Source of the DNA: an uncultured Acidimicrobium sp.
Lineage (GTDB): Bacteria; Actinomycetota; Acidimicrobiia; Acidimicrobiales; Ilumatobacteraceae
Length of the DNA stretch: 22,655 bases
Assembly (NCBI GenBank): GCA_903853285.1
Contig: CAINTF010000236.1
Coordinates: 1 to 22,655 of the forward strand
Reading direction: 5' to 3'
Shown piece by piece: positions 7,297-14,313 of this stretch; within the stretch, counting starts at the first letter, position 1, and the number at the start of each line of letters is the position of its first letter. The position numbers were made by a program, and so were the translations under genes. The notes under the pieces are model-generated. The model made no database searches. It worked only from the letters and a program-made list of their open reading frames with translations, and had not been told where the DNA came from.

Positions 7297-8424
7297 GTGA
7301 GGCACAGTCGATGGATGTTTGCATTGGTCTGCATCACTGCAGGCTGTTCAACCACTACCTCAACTTCGCCCACGACCGTGATTCCATCGGTTGTGCCGTC
7401 TACGGCAATCACTTTTGCTTTTACCGGCGACGTACTGTCGCACACTCCCCTCATTGATCAAGCAAAGCGCACGGCAATCGCCAACTCAACTCCCGAAGTG
7501 CAACTCGATTACGACTTTCGACCGATGTTCGCTGACATCAAACCTTTGGTCAGTGGCGTTGACGTGGCGGTCTGCCATCTGGAAACGCCAATAGCGCCGG
7601 ATGGCGAGGAGCTTTCGACGTACCCATTCTTTGGTGTGCCAAAGGAAATCACCACCGCCATTGCCGATGCTGGTTTTGATCGCTGTTCAACTGCGAGCAA
7701 CCATTCATACGACCGAGGCAACGATGGTATTGACGCAACCGTCAATGCGTTGCTTGCGGCAGGAGTTCAAGAAAGCGGAATGGCTCGAACACCAAAAGAA
7801 ATTGAGCCGCACATCTTCACGGTGAAAGGGATCAAGCTCTGCCATCTTTCATACACGTTTAGTTATAACGGCCTCATCATGCCCGATGAGACACAATGGC
7901 GTTCTGCCATCATCAACACAAAACGCATTTTGCGCGATGCGCAACGTGCTCGCGAGTTGGGGTCACAAGCAACCATCGTGAGTATGCACTGGGGTACAGA
8001 AAAAGATTCCAACACCAATTCAATGCAGACATCAGTAGCAGACGAACTCACCGCATCTGGACTTGTTGACTTGATTGTTGGACACCATGCTCACGTGGTA
8101 CAGCCAACCAGCCAAGTAAACGGCATCTGGGTGATGTACGGATTGGGCAATGTGTTATCCAATTTGCCTACCGACGAACGTTGGCCCATCAACAGTCAAG
8201 ATGCTGTGATTGCCACAACTTCACTCACTATTTCTTCATCTGGCAAAGCGGTCTTTGAGAAACCCGTGATGCATCCAACCTGGGTAGACAAAACCCACGG
8301 CTGGGTTATCCGCGATGTGCAAAAGAGTTTGCGTATGTCAACAATTTCGTATGGACTTGCACGAGAACTTGAGTTGTCACTGGGAAGGACAACTCAAGTT
8401 CTCGGCGATTACATCACCAAATAG
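7297..8424 (+). CDS. CapA-family (poly-gamma-glutamate synthesis-like) lipoprotein
   Basis: The 375-residue protein belongs to the CapA/PgsA family, calcineurin-like metallo-phosphoesterase-fold proteins found in capsule and poly-gamma-glutamate loci, but also alone. A short signal sequence ends in a lipobox-like ITAGC with C17, then a Ser/Thr/Pro-rich linker, so it is probably a lipoprotein on the outer face of the membrane. Family motifs follow: FTGDVLSH (D45, H49), HLETPIA (E96), SNHSYDRG (N135, H136), SMHWGTE (H231) and GHHAHVVQP (H263, H264, H266). The start is GTG at 7297; ATG at 7315 would still leave a short signal sequence. No capsule or pgs genes are near, so the substrate is open. 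It converges on the ammonium transporter gene, with a tandem repeat between the two. Confidence 0.85.
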   Translation: MRHSRWMFALVCITAGCSTTTSTSPTTVIPSVVPSTAITFAFTGDVLSHTPLIDQAKRTAIANSTPEVQLDYDFRPMFADIKPLVSGVDVAVCHLETPIAPDGEELSTYPFFGVPKEITTAIADAGFDRCSTASNHSYDRGNDGIDATVNALLAAGVQESGMARTPKEIEPHIFTVKGIKLCHLSYTFSYNGLIMPDETQWRSAIINTKRILRDAQRARELGSQATIVSMHWGTEKDSNTNSMQTSVADELTASGLVDLIVGHHAHVVQPTSQVNGIWVMYGLGNVLSNLPTDERWPINSQDAVIATTSLTISSSGKAVFEKPVMHPTWVDKTHGWVIRDVQKSLRMSTISYGLARELELSLGRTTQVLGDYITK

Positions 8425-8465
8425 CTATTACTACGGCTATTACTGCTGCTATTACTACTGCTATT
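8425..8465. repeat. 12-bp tandem repeat, three full copies, between convergent genes
   Basis: Directly after the stop codon of the CapA-like gene come CTATTACTACGG (8425-8436), CTATTACTGCTG (8437-8448) and CTATTACTACTG (8449-8460). A fourth unit begins as CTATT at 8461 and contains the stop codon of the ammonium transporter gene. The repeat fills the whole spacer. It has no inverted symmetry, so it is not a hairpin terminator. Confidence 0.85.
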
Positions 8466-9837
8466 TATGTGATCCGCTGAACTCTGGGTACGCAAGCACA
8501 CCCATCTCTGGCAAATCAAGACCAGCAATTTCGTCTGCCTCTGCCGAACGAATGCCACCCTTGGTGAACTTATTTTGCAATTTGAAGAACGCGTACGACA
8601 AACCACCGTTCACCACAATCAAGACAACACAGCCAAGTGCCTGTGCGCCGAATTGCCCCCAGTCTCCCTTGATGATTCCCTCTACTCCTGTGCTGGACGA
8701 ACCATTCCATCCTGCGCCATAACTTCCGTTGGCAAAAATGCCAACTGTGAGTACGCCGAAGATGCCTCCAACACCGTGAACGGAGATTGCACCAACAGGA
8801 TCATCGATGCCACGGCGTTCAAAGAAATACACCGCTTCGATTACGAGCACCGCTGCGAGAATTCCAATCACTGCAGCAGCCCAAGGTGCAACAAATGCGC
8901 ATGGTGCAGTGATTGCAACTAAGCCTGCAAGCATGCCGTTAATCATCATGCCCGGGTCTGGTTTGCCAGTTTTACGAGTGATGTACAACATCGCAGTGAT
9001 GGAACCAAACGCGCCAGCAAGTGCGGTGTTAACCGCTGCTACAGCAAACTGCACATCGGTTGCCGCAAATGTGCTGGCTGCATTAAATCCAAACCATCCG
9101 AACAACAAAATAAATGTTCCCAACATCGCCATTGGCACGTGATGACCTGCAATAGTGCGTGGCTTGCCATCACTACCAAACTTTCCAATTCGTGGCCCCA
9201 ACACAATTGCACCCGTAAACGCTGCTACTCCGCCAACAGCATGAACAACACCTGAGCCTGCAAAGTCGACATAGCCAGCACCCAACGACATGGAGCTCCA
9301 TGTCTTAGCAAGCCATCCACCGCCCCACGTCCACGCTGCGAAGAGCGGGTAATAGATTGCACCACAGAAGAAACCCCAACCAACAAAGCTTCCCCATTTC
9401 CAACGCTCAGCCATCGAGCCGGTCGGAATTGTTGCAGTCGTGTCCATGAATGCAACCATGTACAAAAAGAATCCAACGACTGCTGGAGTTATCCCACTGC
9501 CAGACAGAGCCCAGCCGCCCTTCCATAAAAAGATCCAGTCACCACTACCCAGCAATGCGGATCCGACTGGTGAGTCCATTCCAAAAGCGGAGTAGCTAAA
9601 CCCACCGAACGATAAAGCAAACCCAACGAGATAAAAACCAATAAAGCCGAGTCCAAAAATTGCAAAGTTTGTACTCACAACATGTGCCGCATTTTTTGCT
9701 TGAGTCATACCGGTTTCAACAAGCGCAAAACCTGCCTGCATGAAAATGACGAGCGCTGCACCAATCACAATCCACATCAAACTCACCTGCTGACCGAGCA
9801 CGGTCACCGGGTCTGGCGTGTCGATTAAAAACTTCAT
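8461..9837 (-). CDS. amt: Ammonium transporter, Amt family
   Basis: The 458-residue membrane protein takes up ammonium (as NH3 or NH4+) through a trimeric channel in the inner membrane. Family features are the first helix with FMQAGFALVETGMTQAKN, D191 of the signature DFAGSGVVH, the pore His pair H199 and H354 (SVHGVGGIFG), and the segment MLGTFILLFGWFGFNAAST. The hydrophobicity fits about 11 helices. The C-terminal tail GLDLPEMGVLAY is the regulatory tail that meets GlnK in known members, with Met where His is common. I chose the ATG at 9837 (MKFLIDTP), which has GGAG about 8 bases upstream; the longer open frame to 10113 adds a sequence unlike the family. No glnK gene is next to it, since the downstream neighbour is convergent. 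A GlnR-like site array lies upstream. Confidence 0.95.
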   Translation of the reverse strand: MKFLIDTPDPVTVLGQQVSLMWIVIGAALVIFMQAGFALVETGMTQAKNAAHVVSTNFAIFGLGFIGFYLVGFALSFGGFSYSAFGMDSPVGSALLGSGDWIFLWKGGWALSGSGITPAVVGFFLYMVAFMDTTATIPTGSMAERWKWGSFVGWGFFCGAIYYPLFAAWTWGGGWLAKTWSSMSLGAGYVDFAGSGVVHAVGGVAAFTGAIVLGPRIGKFGSDGKPRTIAGHHVPMAMLGTFILLFGWFGFNAASTFAATDVQFAVAAVNTALAGAFGSITAMLYITRKTGKPDPGMMINGMLAGLVAITAPCAFVAPWAAAVIGILAAVLVIEAVYFFERRGIDDPVGAISVHGVGGIFGVLTVGIFANGSYGAGWNGSSSTGVEGIIKGDWGQFGAQALGCVVLIVVNGGLSYAFFKLQNKFTKGGIRSAEADEIAGLDLPEMGVLAYPEFSGSHK

Positions 9838-9857
9838 ACTTCTCTCCATTCGGTAGG

Positions 9858-9875
9858 GGCAACAGGAGCGTTGCC
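9858..9875 (-). promoter_or_regulatory. Small hairpin in the amt leader
   Basis: GGCAAC and GTTGCC form a perfect 6-bp stem with a 6-base loop, about 20 bases before the amt start codon and upstream of its ribosome binding site. It could affect leader stability or translation; it may also be chance. Confidence 0.3.
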
Positions 9876-9924
9876 ACAGAAATACAGACGCGTTCAGAGG
9901 CGCCGTTGCAGCCGAACGAGAAAG

Positions 9925-9930
9925 AGAATA
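9925..9930 (-). promoter_or_regulatory. Candidate -10 box TATTCT for amt
   Basis: Read on the minus strand, TATTCT lies 10 bases after the GlnR-like array. No good -35 box is visible, as is usual for activator-dependent promoters. It would give a leader of about 80 bases. Confidence 0.25.
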
Positions 9931-9940
9931 CGAGAGCAAT

Positions 9941-9978
9941 ATTTCGACTGTGTCTACAAATTGTTTCAGGATTGTTAT
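9941..9978 (-). promoter_or_regulatory. GlnR-box-like array upstream of amt
   Basis: Read on the minus strand, four 5-base half-sites follow each other with 6-base spacers: ATAAC, GAAAC, TAGAC and GAAAT. The actinobacterial GlnR consensus is GTNAC-n6-GAAAC-n6-GTNAC-n6-GAAAC. The four units have 1, 0, 2 and 1 mismatches. amt genes are classic GlnR targets in Streptomyces and mycobacteria. The array ends 103 bases upstream of the amt ATG. The spacing and target fit well, but GlnR itself is not in the window. Confidence 0.4.
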
Positions 9979-9993
9979 TGTTTGTGAACGCCC

Positions 9994-10491
9994 ATGGCTA
10001 CCCAACGCAAGCAAACGAAACATGCAGTTAACAAACTCGAGTTGCCACCGCTTGTTGCCGAACGCATTTCTTGCCCACTGAGCAAATGGCAAGGAGAAAT
10101 CGGACGCTGTCACTGGTGTAATGAATTAATCACGGGTAAGCGACGCACTACGTGGTGCTCAGATAAGTGTGGTCGCGCATGGCAACGTGAGCACATCTGG
10201 AGATTCGCTCGCTCATCTGCGAAACGCCGCGCCAAATACCACTGCATTCGTCCCGGCTGCACTGCGGCCCGACGCGACTGCGAGGTCAACCACATCGAGC
10301 CCCGCGAAGGCAAGGGTTACGGACCAGGGTGTCATCACCACTTGCAGCCCGATGCCACAGGTCGGGGCGGACTCGAAGTGTTGTGTCATGCTCACCATGC
10401 CGAGATCACCGCGGCCCAAGCAACTGCACGCGCCGCCACAAGAGCAAATGCTCGCCGTGAGGCTCAAGCCACAACCGAAACTACGATCTAA
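9994..10491 (+). CDS. HNH-type zinc-binding protein (putative nuclease)
   Basis: The 165-residue basic protein has two zinc modules. The first is C39-x2-C42 with C55-x3-C59 (CHWCNELITGKRRTTWCSDKC), like the ribbon that precedes HNH domains in many actinobacterial proteins. The second looks like an HNH core: CIRPGC (C84, C89), EVNHIEP with N99-H100, and LEVLCHAHHAEIT with C131 and H134. The first HNH motif is NH where DH or HH is commoner. Between the halves sits an odd Gly/His-rich insertion (GPGCHHHLQ, 111-118). The C-terminal tail is rich in Ala and Arg. The Nudix gene starts 3 bases after its stop, so the two are cotranscribed. HNH proteins cut or nick DNA; whether this one still does is unknown. 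The start at 9994 has no clear Shine-Dalgarno sequence, and the first 30 residues are uncertain. Confidence 0.7.
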   Translation: MATQRKQTKHAVNKLELPPLVAERISCPLSKWQGEIGRCHWCNELITGKRRTTWCSDKCGRAWQREHIWRFARSSAKRRAKYHCIRPGCTAARRDCEVNHIEPREGKGYGPGCHHHLQPDATGRGGLEVLCHAHHAEITAAQATARAATRANARREAQATTETTI

Positions 10492-10494
10492 CTC

Positions 10495-10971
10495 ATGGCA
10501 TTTCGAGACGGCGACGGATGGGTGATGTGCTCATGCGGTCACAAACATTGGGGACTCCATGGCGCTGCAGGTCTGCTACTCATTCGCCTCGACATGTCTG
10601 AGCCGCATGTGTTGTTGCAACTACGTGCGGCATGGACTCATGGTGGCGGCACTTGGGCCCTTCCGGGTGGCGCGCTCGATAGTCATGAAGATTCTGTGAC
10701 CGCCGCTGGTCGCGAGGCATCTGAAGAGGCTGGCATCAATAGTGATGACTATTTGGTGCGCGATGTTTTCAGTGACGATCACGGACCGTGGCGATACGAC
10801 ACAGTGATCGCCCACACCAACGGCGATGCGGGGGCATTTGCCGCCAATGCAGAGTCGGAAGATCTGCAATGGGTGACACTCAACAAAGTGGAGACCTTTT
10901 CACTGCACGCAGGCTTGGCTGGAGCATGGCCACAATTACACAAGCGAGTACTGGCAACTCTCGACTCGTAA
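10495..10971 (+). CDS. Nudix hydrolase
   Basis: The 158-residue protein has a perfect Nudix box, G-x5-E-x7-REASEEAG-I (ALDSHEDSVTAAGREASEEAGI after GG), which binds Mg and cleaves nucleoside diphosphate linkages. The N-terminus WVMCSCGHKHWGLHGAAGLLL resembles actinobacterial MutT/ADP-ribose pyrophosphatase-like proteins, with C-x-C-G-x-x-H perhaps a metal site. The substrate could be an oxidised nucleotide or another NDP-X compound. The gene begins 3 bases after the HNH gene stop. A TACGAT box at 10482-10487 ends 8 bases before the ATG, so an internal leaderless promoter is possible as well as readthrough from the HNH gene. The aminotransferase gene follows after 23 bases. Confidence 0.9.
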   Translation: MAFRDGDGWVMCSCGHKHWGLHGAAGLLLIRLDMSEPHVLLQLRAAWTHGGGTWALPGGALDSHEDSVTAAGREASEEAGINSDDYLVRDVFSDDHGPWRYDTVIAHTNGDAGAFAANAESEDLQWVTLNKVETFSLHAGLAGAWPQLHKRVLATLDS

Positions 10972-10982
10972 TTACTGCAGAT

Positions 10983-10988
10983 TAGGCT
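10983..10988 (+). promoter_or_regulatory. Candidate leaderless -10 box TAGGCT
   Basis: TAGGCT lies exactly at -12 to -7 before the ATG at 10995, within the 23-base gap after the Nudix gene. No Shine-Dalgarno sequence is seen at the normal distance. Confidence 0.4.
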
Positions 10989-10994
10989 GTAGTC

Positions 10995-12344
10995 ATGACA
11001 CTTGAAGCAACAAAGACCCAGGCATATCTCGACGACCGCGCCCACGTGTTTCACTCGTGGTCGGCGCAAGGCACTCTCAATCCAGTAGAGATCACAGGTG
11101 GTCTCGGTAGTTACTTTTGGGACTCAACTGGCAAAAAATACCTCGACTTTTCAAGTCAACTCGTCAACCTCAATATTGGTCATCAGCACCCAAAACTTGT
11201 TGCTGCAATTCAGGAACAGGCTGGCAAGTTGTGCACCGTTGCCCCACCATTTGCCAACGAGTCGCGCTCTGAAGCAGCACGCTTAATTACTGAACTCGCA
11301 CCAGGCGATCTCAACATGGTGTTCTTCACCAACGGTGGTGCCGAAGCAGTGGAGAACGCAGTGCGTATGGCCCGCTTGCACACTGGACGTCAGAAAGTGA
11401 TGTCGACATACCGCTCGTACCACGGCTCAACGAGTACTGCTATTGCAATGACTGGCGACCCACGCCGTTGGCCAAACGAAACAGGTACTGCTGGCATCGT
11501 CAAATTTTGGGGACCATACGCCTATCGCTCGGCTTTTCATTCGTCAAACGAAAAAGAAGAATGTCAACGTGCACTGCAACATCTCGAAGACACGCTCATG
11601 GTCGAAGGTCCACACACCATCGCAATGATCGCACTCGAGTCAGTTGTCGGCACCAACGGCATCCTCGTTCCACCAGACGGTTACCTGCAAGGCGTGCGCG
11701 ATATCTGCGATCGCTACGGCATTGTGATGTTGTGTGACGAAGTGATGGCTGGTTTCGGTCGTTGCGGCGAATGGTTTGCTGTCAACAAATGGAATGTTGT
11801 GCCCGACTTGATCACCTTTGCAAAGGGCGTCAACTCTGGTTATCTGCCACTCGGTGGTGTTGTCATCAGCCAGAAAATTGCTGACACGTTCAAGGATCGT
11901 CAGTTTCCGGGCGGCCTCACCTACAGCGGACACCCACTCGCGTGTGCATCCGCAGTTGCATCCATCAATATCTTCAAAGAAGAAAAGATTGTGGAAAACG
12001 CCAAGAACATCGGTGCAACCGTCATTGGTCCTGAACTCGAAAAACTCAAAGCAAAGCACCCATCAATTGGTGAAGTACGCGGACTTGGTGTGTTTTGGGC
12101 AATTGAACTCGTTCGTAATCGCGAGACACGCGAACCGCTCGTGCCGTTCAATGCTGCTGGTGCCGATGCCAAACCAATGCTCGACATCGCTGCTGCGTGC
12201 AAGAAGGAAGGCCTCTGGCCATTCGCGCACTTCAACCGCATGCATATCGTGCCACCGTGCACCGTAAGTGCAGACGAAATTCGTGAGGGTATGGCGATCA
12301 TCGACCAAGCGCTCGATATCGCCGACTCGTACTACAAGAACTAG
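10995..12344 (+). CDS. Class III PLP-dependent aminotransferase (omega-amino acid type)
   Basis: The 449-residue enzyme moves an amino group, most often from an omega-amino acid, amine or taurine-like donor to pyruvate or 2-oxoglutarate. Class III features are GSYFWDSTGKKYLDF near the start, the phosphate-binding FFTNGGAEAVENAVRMAR (110-127), the region YHGST, D248 in LCDEVMAGFGR that holds the pyridine nitrogen, and K277 in TFAKGVNSGYLPLGG, which forms the PLP Schiff base. The length is normal. It looks more like taurine- or beta-alanine:pyruvate aminotransferases than ornithine enzymes, but I cannot decide on the substrate. It may have its own leaderless start. It converges on the asparaginase gene, with an inverted repeat between. 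Confidence 0.9.
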   Translation: MTLEATKTQAYLDDRAHVFHSWSAQGTLNPVEITGGLGSYFWDSTGKKYLDFSSQLVNLNIGHQHPKLVAAIQEQAGKLCTVAPPFANESRSEAARLITELAPGDLNMVFFTNGGAEAVENAVRMARLHTGRQKVMSTYRSYHGSTSTAIAMTGDPRRWPNETGTAGIVKFWGPYAYRSAFHSSNEKEECQRALQHLEDTLMVEGPHTIAMIALESVVGTNGILVPPDGYLQGVRDICDRYGIVMLCDEVMAGFGRCGEWFAVNKWNVVPDLITFAKGVNSGYLPLGGVVISQKIADTFKDRQFPGGLTYSGHPLACASAVASINIFKEEKIVENAKNIGATVIGPELEKLKAKHPSIGEVRGLGVFWAIELVRNRETREPLVPFNAAGADAKPMLDIAAACKKEGLWPFAHFNRMHIVPPCTVSADEIREGMAIIDQALDIADSYYKN

Positions 12345-12363
12345 CTATTACTTTTTAGCTAGT
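12340..12363. terminator. Inverted repeat between convergent genes
   Basis: ACTAGCTA (12340-12347), an 8-base T-rich loop, and TAGCTAGT (12356-12363) form a perfect 8-bp stem covering the aminotransferase stop codon and reaching the asparaginase stop. A bidirectional terminator is likely from the position, but the stem is AT-rich and no T-run follows on either strand. Confidence 0.4.
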
Positions 12364-13340
12364 CACAACTTTGCTGTAATGCGCACGCTGCCGACTGGCT
12401 TGCCGTGCCCATAGATCGTTGAGTCAAAAGCTCGAGGGTCGACACCTGACGTGTCGATTCCGAGAGCCTCAAGAGCTACCTTCATCATTGGCGGACGCGC
12501 GCGATTAGCACCATCAGCGATCTTGAGAGCAACTGCACGCCCATCGGGCATCGCGATTGCAAATACGCCCTCTGCCCCATCTTTCCCGAGTAGTCCGGGC
12601 ACACCTTGCATGAGCAGAGTGATATCTCGCGTTGGCCCGCCCACCATTTCGGGATGACTGCGCATTGCATGCGCTACTTTGCCTGGTGCGCTAGCTGGAT
12701 CTGCCATTACGACCGTTCGAAAAACGCGTGCAAGTCCAGTGAGCGACATCGCGTGCGCCGGCGCGCCGCAACCGTCAATGCCAATAAATGCTGCATCTTC
12801 ACCGCTCAACTCGGGAACCATCTGCGTGATTCGTTGCTGCAACGGATGCGACTCGCTCAAATATGAAACATCGTGTGACCAGCCGTTGTGCACGCACGTT
12901 GCAAGCATTCCCGAATGCTTACCCGAACAATTCATTTGTAACTTGGTTTTTATCCCGCCACCACGCAATACATCTGCCGCAGCATCATCATCGAGCGGAT
13001 AGTCCTTGGTGTTACCAAGATCATCTTCGGTCAAACCAGCAGTGGCCAAAATTTCGCGTGCTGCGGCTAGATGCATGGGAGAACCATCGTGGCTTGCGCA
13101 AACAAGCGCTAGCAATCGCGGAGGTAAGTCAAGTCCGCTTGCCACCATTGCTGTTGCCTGAATCGGTTTAGTGGACGACCGGGGATACACGATTGTCGCT
13201 GGGTCACCAAGGGCGAATTCAATTGACCCATCTCGCGCCAAACCAACTACCGCCCCATAGTGCACCGACTCGTCATGGCCATTTCGAGTGGTGACACCCA
13301 GTTGCACAAAGGCATTTTCGAGAGACGAATGATCGCTCAT
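12363..13340 (-). CDS. L-asparaginase II, thermolabile (Rhizobium etli ReAV type, class 3)
   Basis: The 325-residue protein belongs to the family of the inducible R. etli asparaginase, unrelated to the E. coli enzymes and built on a serine-beta-lactamase-like fold. It hydrolyses asparagine to aspartate and ammonia. The catalytic SxxK motif is S55-S-T-K58 in YPRSSTKP. The metal-binding residues known from ReAV (C135, K138, C189) correspond to C138 and K141 in NCSGKH and C191 in DGCGAP. CASHDG (81-86) is also typical. There is no signal peptide, so it works in the cytosol. The ATG overlaps the stop of the upstream nucleoside hydrolase gene by 4 bases (ATGA), a clear sign of translational coupling. 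The next ammonia-linked gene, amt, lies 2.5 kb away. Confidence 0.9.
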   Translation of the reverse strand: MSDHSSLENAFVQLGVTTRNGHDESVHYGAVVGLARDGSIEFALGDPATIVYPRSSTKPIQATAMVASGLDLPPRLLALVCASHDGSPMHLAAAREILATAGLTEDDLGNTKDYPLDDDAAADVLRGGGIKTKLQMNCSGKHSGMLATCVHNGWSHDVSYLSESHPLQQRITQMVPELSGEDAAFIGIDGCGAPAHAMSLTGLARVFRTVVMADPASAPGKVAHAMRSHPEMVGGPTRDITLLMQGVPGLLGKDGAEGVFAIAMPDGRAVALKIADGANRARPPMMKVALEALGIDTSGVDPRAFDSTIYGHGKPVGSVRITAKL

Positions 13341-14269
13341 GCTTCAAGCGCATCCATCAGCATTGACATAAACACATCATGTCTCGCACTTGTCACTACA
13401 AGCGCATTCGGTATCTGATGCAATACTCCGAGGGTGTCCATCACCACCATGCCTTCGGTCGCTGGTGATTGCGTTTCGACAACAAGATGCATCTCACGCA
13501 CTTCATCGGCAATGCTTGAGTTGATGGCGTAAGCCATTGCAATCGGATCTGGCAAGTCAAATCCAGCAAGGTGGGTTTCGTTTTCGCAAAACTTTTCGAG
13601 AACTCGCTGGATGTCGATAGTGAACGTTGCAAATGGAGTGTCCATTGCTCGCAACATCTTCGATTCTGCCGGAGTGATCACTGCAAACTTGCGCGAGATG
13701 TCCCATCCAACGAACTCAAGATTCATTCCTGATTGCAATACGACCTCTACAGCTTCTGGATCAACCCACATGTTGAACTCTGCCACGGGAGTTACGTTGC
13801 CGATGTGATCGGCGACAGCGCCCATCACCACACAGCGTTTGATTTTCTTTGTAATACTCGGATCTTTTTTTAACGCGAGTGCGATATTCGTCAGCGGTCC
13901 AAGTGTTACGAGTTCAAGCACTCCATCAAACTCGTGCGCTGCCTTGATCAACTCATCTATTGCACTTCCTGCGTTTGGCTGTCTACCCGTGAGATCGAGT
14001 CCGATATCCCCCATGCCATCTATGCCGTGCACAAACTGTGCGGTACGCAGTTCCCTCGTCAGTGGCTTAGCTGCACCAACATAAATAGGCACGCTCGAAT
14101 GGCACAATTCGCGTGTGTACAACGCGTTTTGGACACCCATCTCAAGTGGCACGTTGCCTGCGACTACTCCAATGCCGACCACATCTATGTCTCCGTGACG
14201 CAGCGCGATGACCAGTGCGACAGCGTCATCACTTGCGGTATCTGTGTCTATAAAAAATTTTCTTTTCAT
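13337..14269 (-). CDS. Inosine-uridine preferring nucleoside hydrolase family protein
   Basis: The 310-residue enzyme cleaves the N-glycosidic bond of ribonucleosides to base and ribose, using a bound calcium ion. The N-terminal DTDTASDDAVAL (8-19) is the family's Asp cluster (usually DTDPGxDD). Further family features are HGIDGMGDIGL, VTLGPLTNIALAL, AEFNMWVDPEA and, late in the chain, DPIAMA with the last calcium Asp. It heads a two-gene unit with the asparaginase. TACGGT on the minus strand lies exactly at -12 to -7 before its ATG, so the mRNA may be leaderless. Which base is preferred cannot be read from the sequence. Confidence 0.92.
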   Translation of the reverse strand: MKRKFFIDTDTASDDAVALVIALRHGDIDVVGIGVVAGNVPLEMGVQNALYTRELCHSSVPIYVGAAKPLTRELRTAQFVHGIDGMGDIGLDLTGRQPNAGSAIDELIKAAHEFDGVLELVTLGPLTNIALALKKDPSITKKIKRCVVMGAVADHIGNVTPVAEFNMWVDPEAVEVVLQSGMNLEFVGWDISRKFAVITPAESKMLRAMDTPFATFTIDIQRVLEKFCENETHLAGFDLPDPIAMAYAINSSIADEVREMHLVVETQSPATEGMVVMDTLGVLHQIPNALVVTSARHDVFMSMLMDALEA

Positions 14270-14275
14270 TCTTCT

Positions 14276-14281
14276 ACCGTA
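14276..14281 (-). promoter_or_regulatory. Candidate leaderless -10 box TACGGT (nucleoside hydrolase)
   Basis: Read on the minus strand, TACGGT sits at -12 to -7 from the ATG at 14269. It faces away from a similar box for the M23 gene, 19 bases further right. Confidence 0.4.
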
Positions 14282-14300
14282 ACATTTATGCGATCCGTAC

Positions 14301-14306
14301 TACGCT
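14301..14306 (+). promoter_or_regulatory. Candidate near-leaderless -10 box TACGCT (M23 peptidase)
   Basis: TACGCT ends 8 bases before the ATG at 14314. No Shine-Dalgarno sequence lies between them. Confidence 0.35.
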
Positions 14307-14313
14307 CGCAATC

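Noticed and set aside
8425..8465. CRISPR-like array
   Set aside because: The repeat is 12 bases with no spacers, and no cas genes are in the window.
9838..10113. 92-codon N-terminal extension of the ammonium transporter
   Set aside because: It overlaps the HNH gene on the other strand and the presumed promoter. The normal Amt N-terminus begins at 9837 with a ribosome binding site.
9994..10491. Homing endonuclease or phage/defence HNH system
   Set aside because: There is no interrupted host gene, integrase, toxin or defence partner nearby; the neighbour is an ordinary Nudix gene.
12340..12363. Strong intrinsic terminator
   Set aside because: The stem is AT-rich and no T-run follows on either strand; kept only as a possible terminator.
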